Shown piece by piece: positions 47,294-59,903 of a stretch of 64,000 nt of DNA. Both the position numbers and the translations under genes were made by a program. Under the pieces are notes generated by a model, which saw only the letters and a list, made by a program, of their open reading frames with translations, searched no databases and was not told the origin of the DNA. The stretch covers positions 6,014,001-6,078,000 of the forward strand of contig NC_060110.1 in NCBI RefSeq assembly GCF_021155765.1, given 5' to 3'. Origin of the DNA: Diprion similis. Its lineage: Eukaryota; Arthropoda; Insecta; Hymenoptera; Diprionidae. Numbering within the stretch: the stretch's first letter is position 1; each line of letters begins with the position of its first letter.

Positions 47294-50200
47294 TTAGAAG
47301 GCGTATCGAGTTCTGACGTCCTCAAGTTTTTTTGAGACCTCAGAGGGCGTTCTTTCCAGATCACCCGATATACCCTTCTGTTTGGTCGGTTCAATTGAAT
47401 TGAACTGTTCGCAAAGATCACCGTCTATTACATTTTTGACAGGATAATAATAAGATCGAAATGAAAGATGGTCACGACCGCATAGCGGCGGATGTTCCGA
47501 TCTCATATGCATTTCCAAATGTTGAAAAAAGTCGTGGTCCTCGTGACTAGTGAATGGTACAAGAACACCAACTGTTCCACTCAACGTCGTATACACCAAA
47601 CTTTCAGAACCTCCAGGTATTAACGTAGCTTTCTGTAACGACATCACAGTCTCTCCTACGTGGAAACACGCTACGGTATCGGCTTTTTGACTGGCTCCGT
47701 TCAGAAGCCCGCGATCCCAAAGTGCTTTATTTCCGGTTGGATCCTCGTCGACGTCATCATTTATTCCCGAAGCTAGACGAATCTAAAATCGCGTAAAATC
47801 GAACAGGGTTAATTGATTTTTGGGTAAAAATAAGATTAAATGAAATTCAATGATCGTTCAAGTACTTACCACAGCAATGTTTCCAAATTTATCAGCCGTT
47901 GCGACGGTATCGTAGTCAAGAACGCAAGTCGTCGTGACCCATCGCGGATGCGTATCGTCAGCAAATACGATTAGTTGATTTTCTTGTCGTTTGTATCTAA
48001 CTGCATACACGGATTCCTGAACATCGCTAACGTATATACGTTGACCTACGGCGTTAATTGATACTACGGCATTTGGAATGTGCTTGTTTTCACATTTTCG
48101 CAAGAGTTTCTTCTTTCCCATATCGTACAGACGCAGCATCCTTCCAACTCCCACCAATACCCGTCCTTGATAAGAACAAATTGCTAAGGGAACCTCGTCC
48201 ATCACAGTTTTATGCATAAGTTCAAGGTTTGTACAGTCTATGTTTACTCTGGAACCGAACGAAGTGAACATAAAAATTAGATTGATAAAATTCTTTCTCG
48301 ATTACATCGGAATATTAATACTGACTCGAGTGTTCAGAACTGCAGGTATATCATCAAGGTACAGAAATTAATGTGATATTTTTCATCATAGGTTTACCTC
48401 ATAAAAAAAATCTACAACACAATAGCGAAATAGCAATTTTTATACGTACTTATAAGTGTATAAAAATCCGCCGTTGCTCACTCTAGGATTGAGCTGATAA
48501 TCCTTTGCAACACCAACGATGAGGAATTGTTGATCACCTTGATTAGCAAATCTGACTAATGCCAAACTGTAAAAATGATTAATACAATAGGTCAAGAATT
48601 ACAGATATAAATTTGAAATGAAAACAAAGAGACGCATAAAAAATTAAACATACCACAAAGCGGCGTAATTTTGCTCCAGTCGATGTAGCTCCAAGGTTTG
48701 TCCAGTGGCAGGTGCCATCAGTCTCAAAGTTGAAGCCCACAGGCCTGGCCCGGCTCTAGGAGCTCCGAATACTGCTTCATTTGGTTCTTCAGACAGAAAA
48801 GCTTCAGCTAACTCTCTGGCGACAGCCGCTTCCTCGGCTCCGGCGGCCTCCTGCATTTCCTCGGCCATTTGTAGGCGTCTTTGTTGCTTAGTTTCTTCAG
48901 TGTATGCATTGTGCTCGGTTTCAAGGATGATTAGATGGGCAGAATCGGGGTGAATCACAAATTTACGCGGCGTATATTCAAGCGGGAAACTAACTTGGTT
49001 AAAAACAGCGCCAAGTTTTTCGAGAGCAAGAATTCTTAGTGTATTTGTGGATATGGCAACGATGCCTTCGGGACATTGTTCGGAACTGAAACCGGACGCG
49101 AACTCCAGGCTTTCATATGATAAAGGTGTTAGATGAAAACGATTTTGATAATAATAGCTGAGCCAAGAGCGACTGGACATTGCCAACACCGCTTGATTGC
49201 CTTGCATCTTTATTCTGAACAATTTTACCGGTCGCGACCCCAAATATCGAGTTCGGGTATCGGCTAAATCACCGGAAATCGGGTCCAAAACCGTTCTCAG
49301 AAGTACGCCATTTTGCAAACCTAGAACACAAGATACAAATCTGAGCATAATTGAAATCACGCCATTGCTTGTTCGCAGAGAAGCAGAAGATAATCAGCAC
49401 TGCAGGTTTTTCATCAATACTCAGGGAACTGTCTTTTTGTCATCAGAAAATTTTCAGCATTTATAAAAATCTTACGAAATTAAGCATTGGTTTCAAAATT
49501 ACCTATGTTTAGGTATAAACTTGATTGCTGAGAGGCAGAATCTTCCGAATTGTCAGATTCCTTAGACCCCATTTCAACAATGCAGAGACTCTCAGCAGCT
49601 GCAGGCAAGGCCTGCATACTTCTGGGTGCCAGACAATCAGACGGATCTAGGGAAATGATTCTGACGGTATTGTCTTGAAGTCCAACAGCAAGGAACCAGG
49701 ATCTTTGTTCGCCTGCCGCGACGTTACCAAGGGCCATGCACATCACTTCGGATGGCATTTTTTTCCTCTCTGTGTACTCATTTAATTGGCCAGTCTGTAA
49801 TAAAGAACAACTTCAATTGCAGGTCTTCAGTTTATTCAGAATTTGAATGTCAAACGGCGTGTTGTTCACCATTGTTTCACCCAGCCAGTATTTACCGGAC
49901 AGAAGAAGCAAAAGCGGATTAATTTTTGCACGTTATACATCTCCATAGAATAAGGCACATCACAGAGAGAACAAACTGTGCAATCTATCCACAAGAAAAA
50001 AAGAATCTAACTCACAGGATCCATCTCAAAGTAGACCAGTTCTCCTCCTGTCAAGGCAATCACAACCTGGCGTTGATTCACAGCGCATTTTACAATGGTC
50101 TTTTTACCTGGTGCTTTCCACTCGTTTACTCGTTTGTCGGCTCTAATGTGACGAATTCCGTCAGGGTATACCTGTGACAAAGAGAGAGAAATTGGATGCA

Positions 50201-53200
50201 CATTCAATTCACACATCGTCGTACACGAGTCGTATATTGGATATGCGACCAATAGCTACATGTACAAGTGTTCGGGTTAAAATACCAGGAGAACACGTTT
50301 GAGTGACAGTGTGCTCCAACGATGCGAAACCTCAGAGTTTGATTTAGCACTGTTTTTGCGACCAACGCGTGGTTGACCAGGCGCTGGAGATACCGCAGTG
50401 CAAAGTATTACTTATAAATTTCATGTATTGTATCTCAGTCAATTAATAAGATAGTCTAAGATGACTAGAGTTTTAGGGTCATTTGACATTATGTTTAGAA
50501 TTTTGATAATGAACAATAAATTTACCTGTACTAAGGCGTCTTCTCCAAGGGCAGAACAACTGAGGGTAGGTGTTGTACCAAGGAAACCAGAGTCCGTTAC
50601 TTCTTCAACGGTCTCCCCGATGCTAAGCACAAGAGTGGCATTGACGAAGGACACTATGATGTATGCATCATACTCCTCTGTAACCGAAATCAAAGGATTC
50701 GTCTAGATTATTAGGAAAGAAAAGTAACCAATGTGCAAAGAACGTTGAGACACGCGGAAAAATGACCGCATCTTGGTGTACAAGGGGCGACGCATTTTAC
50801 TAATTTTTTTTTCCGTTCTGTTTCACAGGTCGGACTTATCCCAGACCCATCGATAAGATCCTCACCTGTTAGTCTTTCTGCATTGCATCAGTCAACCACT
50901 AGCTCGCTGGCAGCCTGAAAGAGAGAACTGGTGTTTGATAAAAGTGTATCAAGCCACCAGGTTCGTTAATATTCTTTTTAAACAGAGACTCTAGCTAGCG
51001 GATTTGAATACTCCGTTAAAAATCTTGCAAATGAATCAAATGAATCAAATGAAACGAATACACTGCATGTTTCCGGGCTACGATAGGCTTGCATCTTCTT
51101 GCAAGTGGATCAAAAAAACATTCATGTTCATCTTTTTAACTTTAAAACGTGGCCAACTAACCGTCAACTCTTCGTTTCACTGTCCATACTGCATTCGGGT
51201 TACCGGGAAGCTCACTGACTGCCATCTCCGAAACTTCTAGACCATGACGCAGGACTCGCAGCGTGGATCTTGGACCTCTACCGCAAGTCATGTACAGTTG
51301 AGGAGTATCTTCATTGGCCAAATCAGCGACCTGCATACACAAACCAAGCAAAATGATTTATTGTTGTCCCGAAACACGGATATCAACGATATTGTGAAGT
51401 ATGTCAAGTGATTGTCATTCCTTGATTCACTTCGGCTTGTAATAGTACAAAACAAAGGCGACAAGGAATTTTTTTTATCGCATTACAACTCAGGAGAAAA
51501 TACAATGGTGATCAATCTCCTACTTGGAAATGCTTGAAAAATTTTGGACGTGGAAGAAATGCAGTTTCAGTTTTATGTACCTGACAGGTCATGATCGGTG
51601 ATAGGCTGTCCATTTCATCGACTAGAACCAAATTCCTGAGTGGTCTAGGAGCAAAAAAGAAAGTATCACCTTCTTCGAGTGGCATTGCTGAACTGAACTC
51701 TGGTTCGTCGTCATCGTCACCAAGATGAGCAATTTGGTATAGGTAGCTGTAAATGAAGTACAATGATTACAAATGTGTTTGATCAATTGGAAAGTGAATT
51801 GATACGACCAGAAATGGGTAACATCATCAGCATCAAAAGTTGAAATCATCGGTAATCAGTTGAAACACGGATTGATAAAAACATCACATGATATTTCGGC
51901 TAAAAGCTAAATCAGATCTGACTGTAATAAAAATACTGAACTTACTGGTTTCCAAATTCAGAAGCGACGAACAAGAAGCCTGTTTTCAGGACGCACATAC
52001 TTGTGGCGACAGGCACTGTGTCGAAATACTTGAGTTTTATTTCTGTTACCATATCTTCGTCAGTTTCTAAGGTGATTTTGAAAATATCCCCTTGCTCAGT
52101 TTGGGCAAGAAAGAAGAACATGCTCTTGGTTTTGTGAGTTGCTGAACAGACGAAGATCATCCCACGTTCGGGATCGTCCAAGTCATTTCTACGTCTGGGG
52201 ATTGGGCAACGTATATCGTGCTGATCGCCGAGATTCTTGTACGTTAGGTAATTTTCTGAACAGATGAGGACCCCACTAGGACCATCATTTCCTCCAGGAA
52301 CAGAAACAAGGAAATTTGCATGCTCCTCTAGAGGTTCGCTGTGCTTTCTCACTACGTGATTCAATCCAAGATCAAGCTCGTATAAGGTTAAAGTTTGCTG
52401 AGTCTTAACAGCTGCGTCTCCAGTCGGGTCACTATCTGCTTCCTGTACAGGAAAAACAGAGAAGACAATTACATATAGTTCAGAACCCTTGCAAATAAAT
52501 CGTAAGAGATGTGTATCTCACCTCATAGTCAATCTCCAAGCAGGCAAACATCGGATTTTCAAACCCGACATCTACGCCAACTGTGTGATATACTAAAGTG
52601 TTGCTTTTGTGGGCTTCAAGTGGAGACGAGATTGTTAAACGGGCTTCTGGATCTCTGTTCAATATGTAAACCAGTTTTTGCTTCTCGATAGCACCTGAAA
52701 AAACAATTTTATCATCAGAAATAAATATATGAAATAGAATACATCGATTAAATTGTAAAAAGTTTGCCAAGTTGGTAAGAAACTAGCAGTTTTAATAGTA
52801 CCATCAGTTTGTAAGAATATAATCAATGGATAATCAGTTGAAACACGGATCATAAGATCAGCATCATTCGGTACGAAACTGGTCATGGTTTAACGGAGTA
52901 AAAAATACAAATTCTCGTAATTACCGATCATAACTGCTCTTCCTTTTGGATCAATAGCCAAGTATTGTCCAGGTACGATTCTCCTGCAACCACTTTTGCC
53001 AAAGGTTTCTTGATGCACCTTGTCGAAGGCATTTTTAGCAGGAATATATTCTAGAATGACAATACGACCAGAGTCGGACCCTACGACAATATAATCCTTG
53101 GTGCCTCCAGTAAGCCTGAAGGCCATTAGAGACCTGACGATGCCAAAGACTTCGACGGTCAGGAGGGTGTGAACTTTTCCAGTGTTTGGGTCAGGCCTGA

Positions 53201-53321
53201 GCAGCTCTAGCGACTTGCCACGTGATACAAGTATCTCCTGCATTTTACTACCGGAAAAATTCCCGTGGACGGCATGGGTGATGCCGGTGGCGCGCTGCAG
53301 TGTTAGATTATACAGATACAT
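47294..53321 (-). CDS. SF3B3: Splicing factor 3B subunit 3 (SF3B3/SAP130)
   Basis: Twelve coding exons: 52925-53321, 52522-52694, 51946-52442, 51581-51746, 51162-51330, 50526-50677, 50016-50171, 49503-49794, 48654-49320, 48450-48566, 47870-48248 and 47294-47782. They join to 3654 nt, 1217 aa, the same length as human SF3B3. The protein starts [14 protein letters not shown] and ends EDVRTRYAF, and it aligns along its whole length with the remembered human sequence (for example [20 protein letters not shown] and [20 protein letters not shown]). SF3B3 consists of three WD40-like beta-propellers and a C-terminal helical part. It is a core scaffold of the SF3b complex of U2 snRNP, where it grips SF3B1 and SF3B5 for branch-site recognition. 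It has also been found with the SAGA/STAGA coactivator. The least conserved stretch is the acidic, alanine-rich loop in exon 9 ([20 protein letters not shown]), as in other animals. All introns are GT-AG. Confidence 0.98.
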
Positions 53322-54408
53322 CGTGGGTGCGGGCGATAATCCGTTGTAAGAAGGTTAATTGGTCAGCGTCAGTTTCGTGCTCATAGATAAGTTTCAGGCT
53401 GCCATGCTGTAAAGAGAAATAACTGCGATGAATAAGTTGTTTGGTAAAAAGAAAAACCGGCTGCGCCTATACGCAGCTTTGACGAAAATGCAATTTTCGG
53501 GTCATGAAGTTGTTTGGGAAAATAAATACGACATGATATAGACAGAGGCTGATTAGATGAACAAGGTTTTACCTGATAGCTGTTTTGAACTGGTAAAAAT
53601 CCGCCGATGCCAGCGGATTTTTATTCAACGTTTTGGAACAGCGTAGCCGGAACGTTAACACGACGCGGCGACTCGGAGAGATGAAATGAAAATGGCGGCG
53701 ATCGTCGTTCTACCGCGGGAGGGATCGAAAACGGAAGTTACGCCTGGTACTGACGAGCATTGCGGAAGTGACGTAGAACTTTCAGGGAGCAAACCGTAGA
53801 AAATTTCCCAACCGCCCCTAGCGGGTGTACGGGCAAGTTATACTCGCGGATATAATAATTGCGATTTATGTTATATTTGCGAATGCAAAGTAGTTAATTA
53901 ATTGTAAAATGATAGTATAGGGGCGACTAGGCCCTAAATTTGTGATAACAACGGTGCTGTGAATGCTGCGGTGATACCGGCTGGGGTAAGCTCACCCAAA
54001 TAATATAAGGCCAGACAGGAGGGGGGCGGCGGCTTAATCCGCTAATGTTTTTTTCACACTCCCTGGACACCGACTAACTGCGGCCCGCTGCCTCTGCACT
54101 TGCCGAAAACAACAATGGCCGAAAGTAATAAATATCGTTAGCTCGCGGCTCACCCGGGATTCGTGGCAGATACCAAACATGTTTTTAAGCCGATTATTTC
54201 TTTCACTAAGAAATTTCTCGTATGCCAATAAACACGAAGCAAAACAGAAAAAAGAACAGCGTGGAATAAAATGTCACTGATTCCGCAATTCTGACAGATT
54301 TTTTAAGTAAACAATAGCTTGTTATTTTGTCCCAAACAATTCCGAGCACTATGTATATCGCATATTATTTAATTTTCGTTGATAATCTTTATTATTATCA
54401 TCTCCAGA
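53322..54408. promoter_or_regulatory. Divergent promoter region between SF3B3 and the 54.4-kb gene
   Basis: SF3B3 (-) and the gene starting at 54409 (+) point away from each other with 1087 bp between start codons. The plus gene's start codon lies 2 nt after an acceptor (ATCTCCAG), so its transcription start is in an upstream exon within this interval. GC rises around 53620-53830. A shared bidirectional promoter is the simple reading; no specific factor site stands out. Confidence 0.55.
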
Positions 54409-56621
54409 ATGGACTTGGCGGAAACTATGAAAAATATAGTGGCTAAGGGTATGCAAACAGAGATGGGACCTCCTGGTGCTGGTTATCCGGGAGGAGCGAA
54501 TGGGGCTGGATATGTCACTGAGAAAATGTACATGCTGCTGCAGCTTTATTTGCAAAATAAGGGTTGGAATCCGAGCATCGAGCTGCTCCAATGCTTCACC
54601 GAACTTAAAGAGGCTTCCATGTTACCGAGCACCACTTACCTTCAGTGAGATTAGAATCAGTCAATATATTTCACGTCATGATGTGAGGCTTAAAAAATGG
54701 TAGAAAAACGCACCAAAAATTTAAACAAATTCAATCTTGTTTCAGGATGATGGCGTCCAGAGTTGCCTTAGATTCGCAAGGCAGGCTGGTCCTACGCGAA
54801 AATGGCAAAATAATACTGCCATATGAACATTTTGCAAACGCAGTAATGCTTAAGCACATGAATGGCCCGCACGGTCTTCACCTTGGTATGGAAGGTACTG
54901 TAAGAGCCGTTATGGAGTCATACACCATTGGACGAGAGTGTTTTGGCATGGAGAAGGAGTTTATTATTGAAGTGGTGCAGAATTGTCCCAATCCTGCGTG
55001 TCGCTATTACAAAAATCAGCTCGAGATGAGCCAGAAAATGAATCACATGGGGCCGACTTACATTCAAGACAACGAACCAACAGCCTCTCTTTTACGCTCT
55101 AGCTTTCCTCACAACGCCGACTTTCAAACGGTAATTTATTCTTTGCACGCACTTGTGCTAGAATCTGAGATAAAATTTAGGCAAAGTATAAGACAATTTT
55201 TAACGCAACTCTTCCGCTGCCACAGACTATGAGTGCTGCTCCATCCAATACCCACATGACTAATTCGGTCGTTGATCTGGTTGGCTCGTCGGAAATGCGA
55301 AGTGGAAACCAAATGAATCTCCAACGTCCTCCTAGTCGTCCTTCGCTTAATATTCCTCACCGGCCTACTTCTCAGGAGAAGAAATGTGCCAGCAAACAGC
55401 ACTACGAGTCGCTCATACCCACCATTCCAATAACAGATCATAAATTGACTGATTTTCTTAGGGCAAATTTGGACAATCTCGATGGACTCAGTGGCCTAGG
55501 TGCTTTGGGCAATCTTCAAAGCTTGGGAAATGCCAATAAAGATCTGCTTGCGCTGCATAATGGAGCTTGGTCTGTCGACAGCGATAAGGGCTCTCGATCG
55601 TCTTCGTCGAACTCAGAAGGTGGTCAGCTATTTTTTTACCTATTTACATCAGTTACTTATTTATGACATTAGATGTTTGAGTAATTATTTTTTAAACTTT
55701 ACAGGTGGACAAGAAAAAATTGTAAGAGCATTTGCCGAAGTGATGAAGAACATGGCGCGGATGAAAGCTTGTGTTAGACCAGCGATGTGTAAACCTTATG
55801 GTAAACAGTCTGAGGCCTTACAAAAAAGTGAGTTTTATATGATTGGATGAGAATTTATTTTTGATAGTGGTAAATGATAAGGTATGAAGTGAATTTTTCT
55901 TGAACTCTGTACATTATAATATTTCGCGTAATTTTGATTGATCCATTGTATTTAATTGAATATCTGTACACCTATATTGTCTACACATTTATTGTGATGA
56001 AACGACAGGTCTATAATTTATGTATAGTTAATAATGTTTTAAATCCTTTATTATTATTAATATTATTTTTTTTTTGGAATTGTCACTGAAGTGACGAGAT
56101 TATTATTGTTTATATCCCCCATTAATATTACAATATACTCGATAGAATGTTAAAACAATATAGTAGTGATCATTCTTGTGTACTTACAGGCTTAATTATT
56201 AAAACGTTCGAGCAGGGTGACTTCAGGGTGCACTTTTGAACTGGCTCTGACCTTTTTACCTAATACTATATTTCATACTTGTCCACTTTCTAAAACAGTG
56301 TGGAATACTTAAAAAAAAAAAAAAAAAAATGTATTGGTTTCAGCGTTGGTCGATACGATACAGCTTGTTCAGTCTCTGAGAAGTTTCCTGCCGCCACCTC
56401 ACATCCCCGTTTCGAGCTGGAAAAATGAGGATAAGCATCGATTAGATCATTCAGGAAGTGCTTATCTCCCAACATTGTAAGAAACCATAAATTGTTTCTT
56501 TATTGAGTTGATGATAATATTAATAATAATAATTTATACTAATTTATTAGAAACTATTTTCTATTCCTACAGGAAGGCAGGTGGACTAGAGGAGATGTGC
56601 GAGCAGCGTAAGTTAGACTAG
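54409..56621 (+). CDS. Conserved-looking 439-aa protein of unknown function
   Basis: Six coding exons: 54409-54644, 54746-55130, 55226-55619, 55705-55827, 56344-56476 and 56573-56621. They join in frame to 1320 nt (439 aa). The first half is compact and looks like a folded domain (LLQLYLQNKGWNPSIELLQC, ENGKIILPYEHFANAVMLKH) and contains a CPNPAC motif that could bind metal. The middle is serine-, proline- and asparagine-rich and probably disordered. The C-terminal third is helical (VRAFAEVMKNMARMKACVRP, TLVDTIQLVQSLRSFLPPP). The exon structure and folded ends make it a real gene, but I could not name the family and assign no function. No signal peptide or membrane segment is seen, so it is probably nuclear or cytosolic. 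In the last exon, GAGCAGC/GTAAGTTAG offers a strong donor 12 nt before the stop, so a longer isoform is possible. Confidence 0.88.
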
Positions 56622-56860
56622 GCCGTACTTTTTCGGTTCAAACAGTCTTTTCGGTGTTCTAGTCAGACGGAGTATGAGTTAGACCGTTAAATCGAGTCTA
56701 AAACCGATTGATTTTTCCCCCATGGATTGCTCAAAGGTTGTTGGCATTTAGAGGTTGACGTGGTAGGAGCCAAAACGAGTCATGCGTGGTCTGTGATAAA
56801 CGTAGATGGTGCAAAAAGTAAACTAAACTAAACAGGAAAAAATCACATCTGCGTCTTTAG

Positions 56861-56866
56861 AATAAA
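56861..56866 (+). terminator. Polyadenylation signal of the 54.4-kb gene
   Basis: AATAAA lies 240 nt after the stop codon at 56621 and is followed by TTGTTATAATTGT, a T/G-rich stretch suitable for cleavage. Confidence 0.55.
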
Positions 56867-57261
56867 CTCTTGTTATAATTGTAAAAGTTATGATATATAA
56901 TTGACTTACTATGTTATGTTCATGCAATACTATGTATGTACGTGTATTTTATATCTATGTGATCCAGGGTTTTGCTGTAACATGTACATATATTTATATA
57001 TATACCTATATCTTATTTATTTATTCCAAAGACGCAGCTTCGTTTTCAATCATCCATCACATACAACTATTATTATACTCTCCTCATGGTTCTAATTTTC
57101 TCATAGTATTTTGCGATCTCAAATTCTTAGATTATATTTTTCCCGTATGTGCTAGTTCAGTATTATCTCAATCAATGCTGTAGTGTATTTCTGCTTGTTT
57201 CGTCAGTAGGAAAGAAAATTTTTTTAATTTTATTCAGCGATAAAGTATCACAATATAGCTT

Positions 57262-57431
57262 AAAACTCGCCTCATGAGATGGATTTTAATCTAACATCTT
57301 GTTCGAAATAGTACTTTCTTCTTTCTAGTATCGTCAAACAATCCCTAAAACTCACCCCATGAGAAGGATATAAAGTTAACATCATGTCAGAAATAGTTCG
57401 TTCTTCTTTCCAGTATCGTCTAACAATGCAT
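57262..57431. repeat. 85-bp tandem duplication
   Basis: The segment 57262-57346 (AAAACTCGCCTCATGAGATG onward) is repeated directly at 57347-57431 (AAAACTCACCCCATGAGAAG onward) at about 80% identity. Shared blocks include CATGAGA, TAACATC, GAAATAGT and CTTCTTTC(T/C)AGTATCGTC. It lies downstream of the 54.4-kb gene. Confidence 0.8.
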
Positions 57432-57473
57432 TTCCACACTATGTATAATAATAATATGTATATATATATATTA

Positions 57474-57474
<1 letters not shown>

Positions 57475-57529
<55 letters not shown>
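57475..57529. repeat. (TA)n microsatellite
   Basis: About 27 consecutive TA units, preceded by shorter TA and TAA runs from 57446. Confidence 0.97.
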
Positions 57530-57532
<3 letters not shown>

Positions 57533-59903
57533 TAGTTACGTGATGTACAGAGTTTTTCAGAACTCGACTAGCGCAGCTAGTTGCGTAAACAATAATCAGC
57601 TTTGAATAACTCTCTACAAACATATTACTATATTATGGGTATAGTATATGTATATTTGGTCCGTTAAACAAGACTGAAATTTCTTGGCCGTTAGGTATAG
57701 CCTAATAATTTCTGATATAGTTTTTTTGCCAAGCCAAAAAATTTTTTTCTCAACATATCCTTGTTTCCCACCAAATTTGAGAATATTTATTTTACTCTAG
57801 AGTTTTATATTTATTAAAATGTTGTTGAAAATGATTCTCATTTTTTGATTTGAAAAGAAGAGGATGAGCAATTAACACAAAGAAACAAATGTAACCATTC
57901 TAGATCGAGATTATCTATTACATAAGTGATGAGTAATTACGCGTGGCATGGATTTCGTTCATTTATTTTTAGGCCTGTTTCCATATGATTAAAAAAAAAT
58001 TGTCTCATTTCCGCTTGTTCGGGTAATGTAATATTATTTTCGGAACCATTTAAAACTTTCGAATCGATGTACCATTGTAGAAATTGTCAAACACGTAAAA
58101 TACAAGACTACTTCTGATTTTTCAATACATATGCAATTAATCATAGTTCAACTATATTACATTTTGTATTCAAAATACACTCGCTAACAAATATTCTGCT
58201 CTATTCGAACTCGAATTCAAGGTAGAACTGTTTTTAACGAGTGCTTCATAAGTAATATTATATTAATGATAGTGTAATAATAATAATTGTTATTTGAAAA
58301 ATGCGCGATCGTCACGTAGTAATATTACTAATATTTGATAGTGAAAATAATTTGTTATTATATACGGCGTACACTTATCATTATTATTGAAGTACGCAAT
58401 GCTTAAATATCAACGAATGAATCAAACAAAATTGTTCTCAATTTGTCTAAAGTATGCGTGTACGCTTGAGTGTTTGTATGTGAGATAATTTTATATATGA
58501 AAGTTGGAAGCGAGAGAATAAGAAGTTAAGAAAAAACAAATCTTGAAATGAAATTAACTATATTAATAGAAGTGTGGGCCTAGGCTATAAAATAGCAAAA
58601 TTAAATATGATAAATTTAAGGAAAGACCGGGTGTTGATGCGTATATTTGAAATCTCTGCTTTCCGTTTCTCTAAGTATTGTATAAATCGCTGCAGACTTG
58701 TTTTATACACACACATATATATGTATTATAGGCCCTTAAGTTATTTTTATCCTTTTGTACCTAATTGGCTGCTGCAATATTACCTATACTGATATACATA
58801 CAGTGAAACCGTATGTATATCAATTAACTGTTATTCACGTTATAATCATACGCTATCGTACTAATAGTTAAGTCCGCTGATTTTATCGCGTTATTACAAG
58901 TAATTACTCCACATAGGTACATTTAATAAATATCACTGTAATACTGTACTACTAATTTTTTACTATCAAAGTCTGAGGAAAACCATCCGTTCGTTATGTA
59001 ATATTTTTAATGGATATACAACGAGGAAACTCAACTAGTCTCGTTTTTGTTTTCGGGTTAATTACGTTTGCGAATTACATTCTATGACAAAAAGCGTTTG
59101 ACATTGGGGTTTACTTACAATAGAGAAATTTTACTATCGACGTTCAGACTTTGATAGCCTCACACATTAATAAAAATAACGTATGTAAAAGTAATTGTTC
59201 TGCTCCGTTCTGAATCCGTGATACAATATTATAACTGTTTGCGTGAAAATAACGTACGTACGTTGTGTATATTACATTCATACATATATACATAAATACA
59301 AGAATTCTATATACATTATACTGCTCTGTGTCTGCACACTAAAAATTGTCGTCGCTTGCCCAGTATTGCTCTTCTGTATTCCAGCATATTACTTATATAA
59401 TTAAAAAACAAAGAAACAAACAATTATATTATATTACATTATATTATATTAAAGTTTTTACCAGTGTGAAATACTCGCCTGATGTATACAGATATATATA
59501 CACATATATTTCTCTTCTATAATCCATGACACATCCTCCTATATCTCTTGCACATAATTCGCCGTCTCATTGCCAGATTTACTCCTCGTATCATCGGCTG
59601 GGCAGTAATCTTGCTGCTGGAAGAAGAAAATTTAACCGTCGCTTAAAAAACTTTTTCACAGATTTAAGCTCTGACATCGATCTGAGGAAAGTTGAACAAT
59701 TAATGAAACTGAATCTAACAGTTTCAGAGTTAGCAACCAAACGTGTTAAACTTTTTGGGAGTATAAAAATACAGTTCAGTTTTATACTCAATCCTATTAA
59801 GTATTTGGGGTTCAAGGCATTTCACATTATTTTGATTTTCGGACTTCATTACCTTATTCGAATGAACTTTAGAACGTTACGCTGTTTATTCTGGCTGCTA
59901 CTT

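Larger units (their letters stand above)
56867..59903. other. AT-rich intergenic DNA between the 54.4-kb gene and METTL9
   Basis: Apart from the tandem duplication at 57262-57431 and the TA run at 57475-57529, I see nothing assignable. Several later AATAAA hexamers could serve longer 3' UTRs of the upstream gene. Confidence 0.55.
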
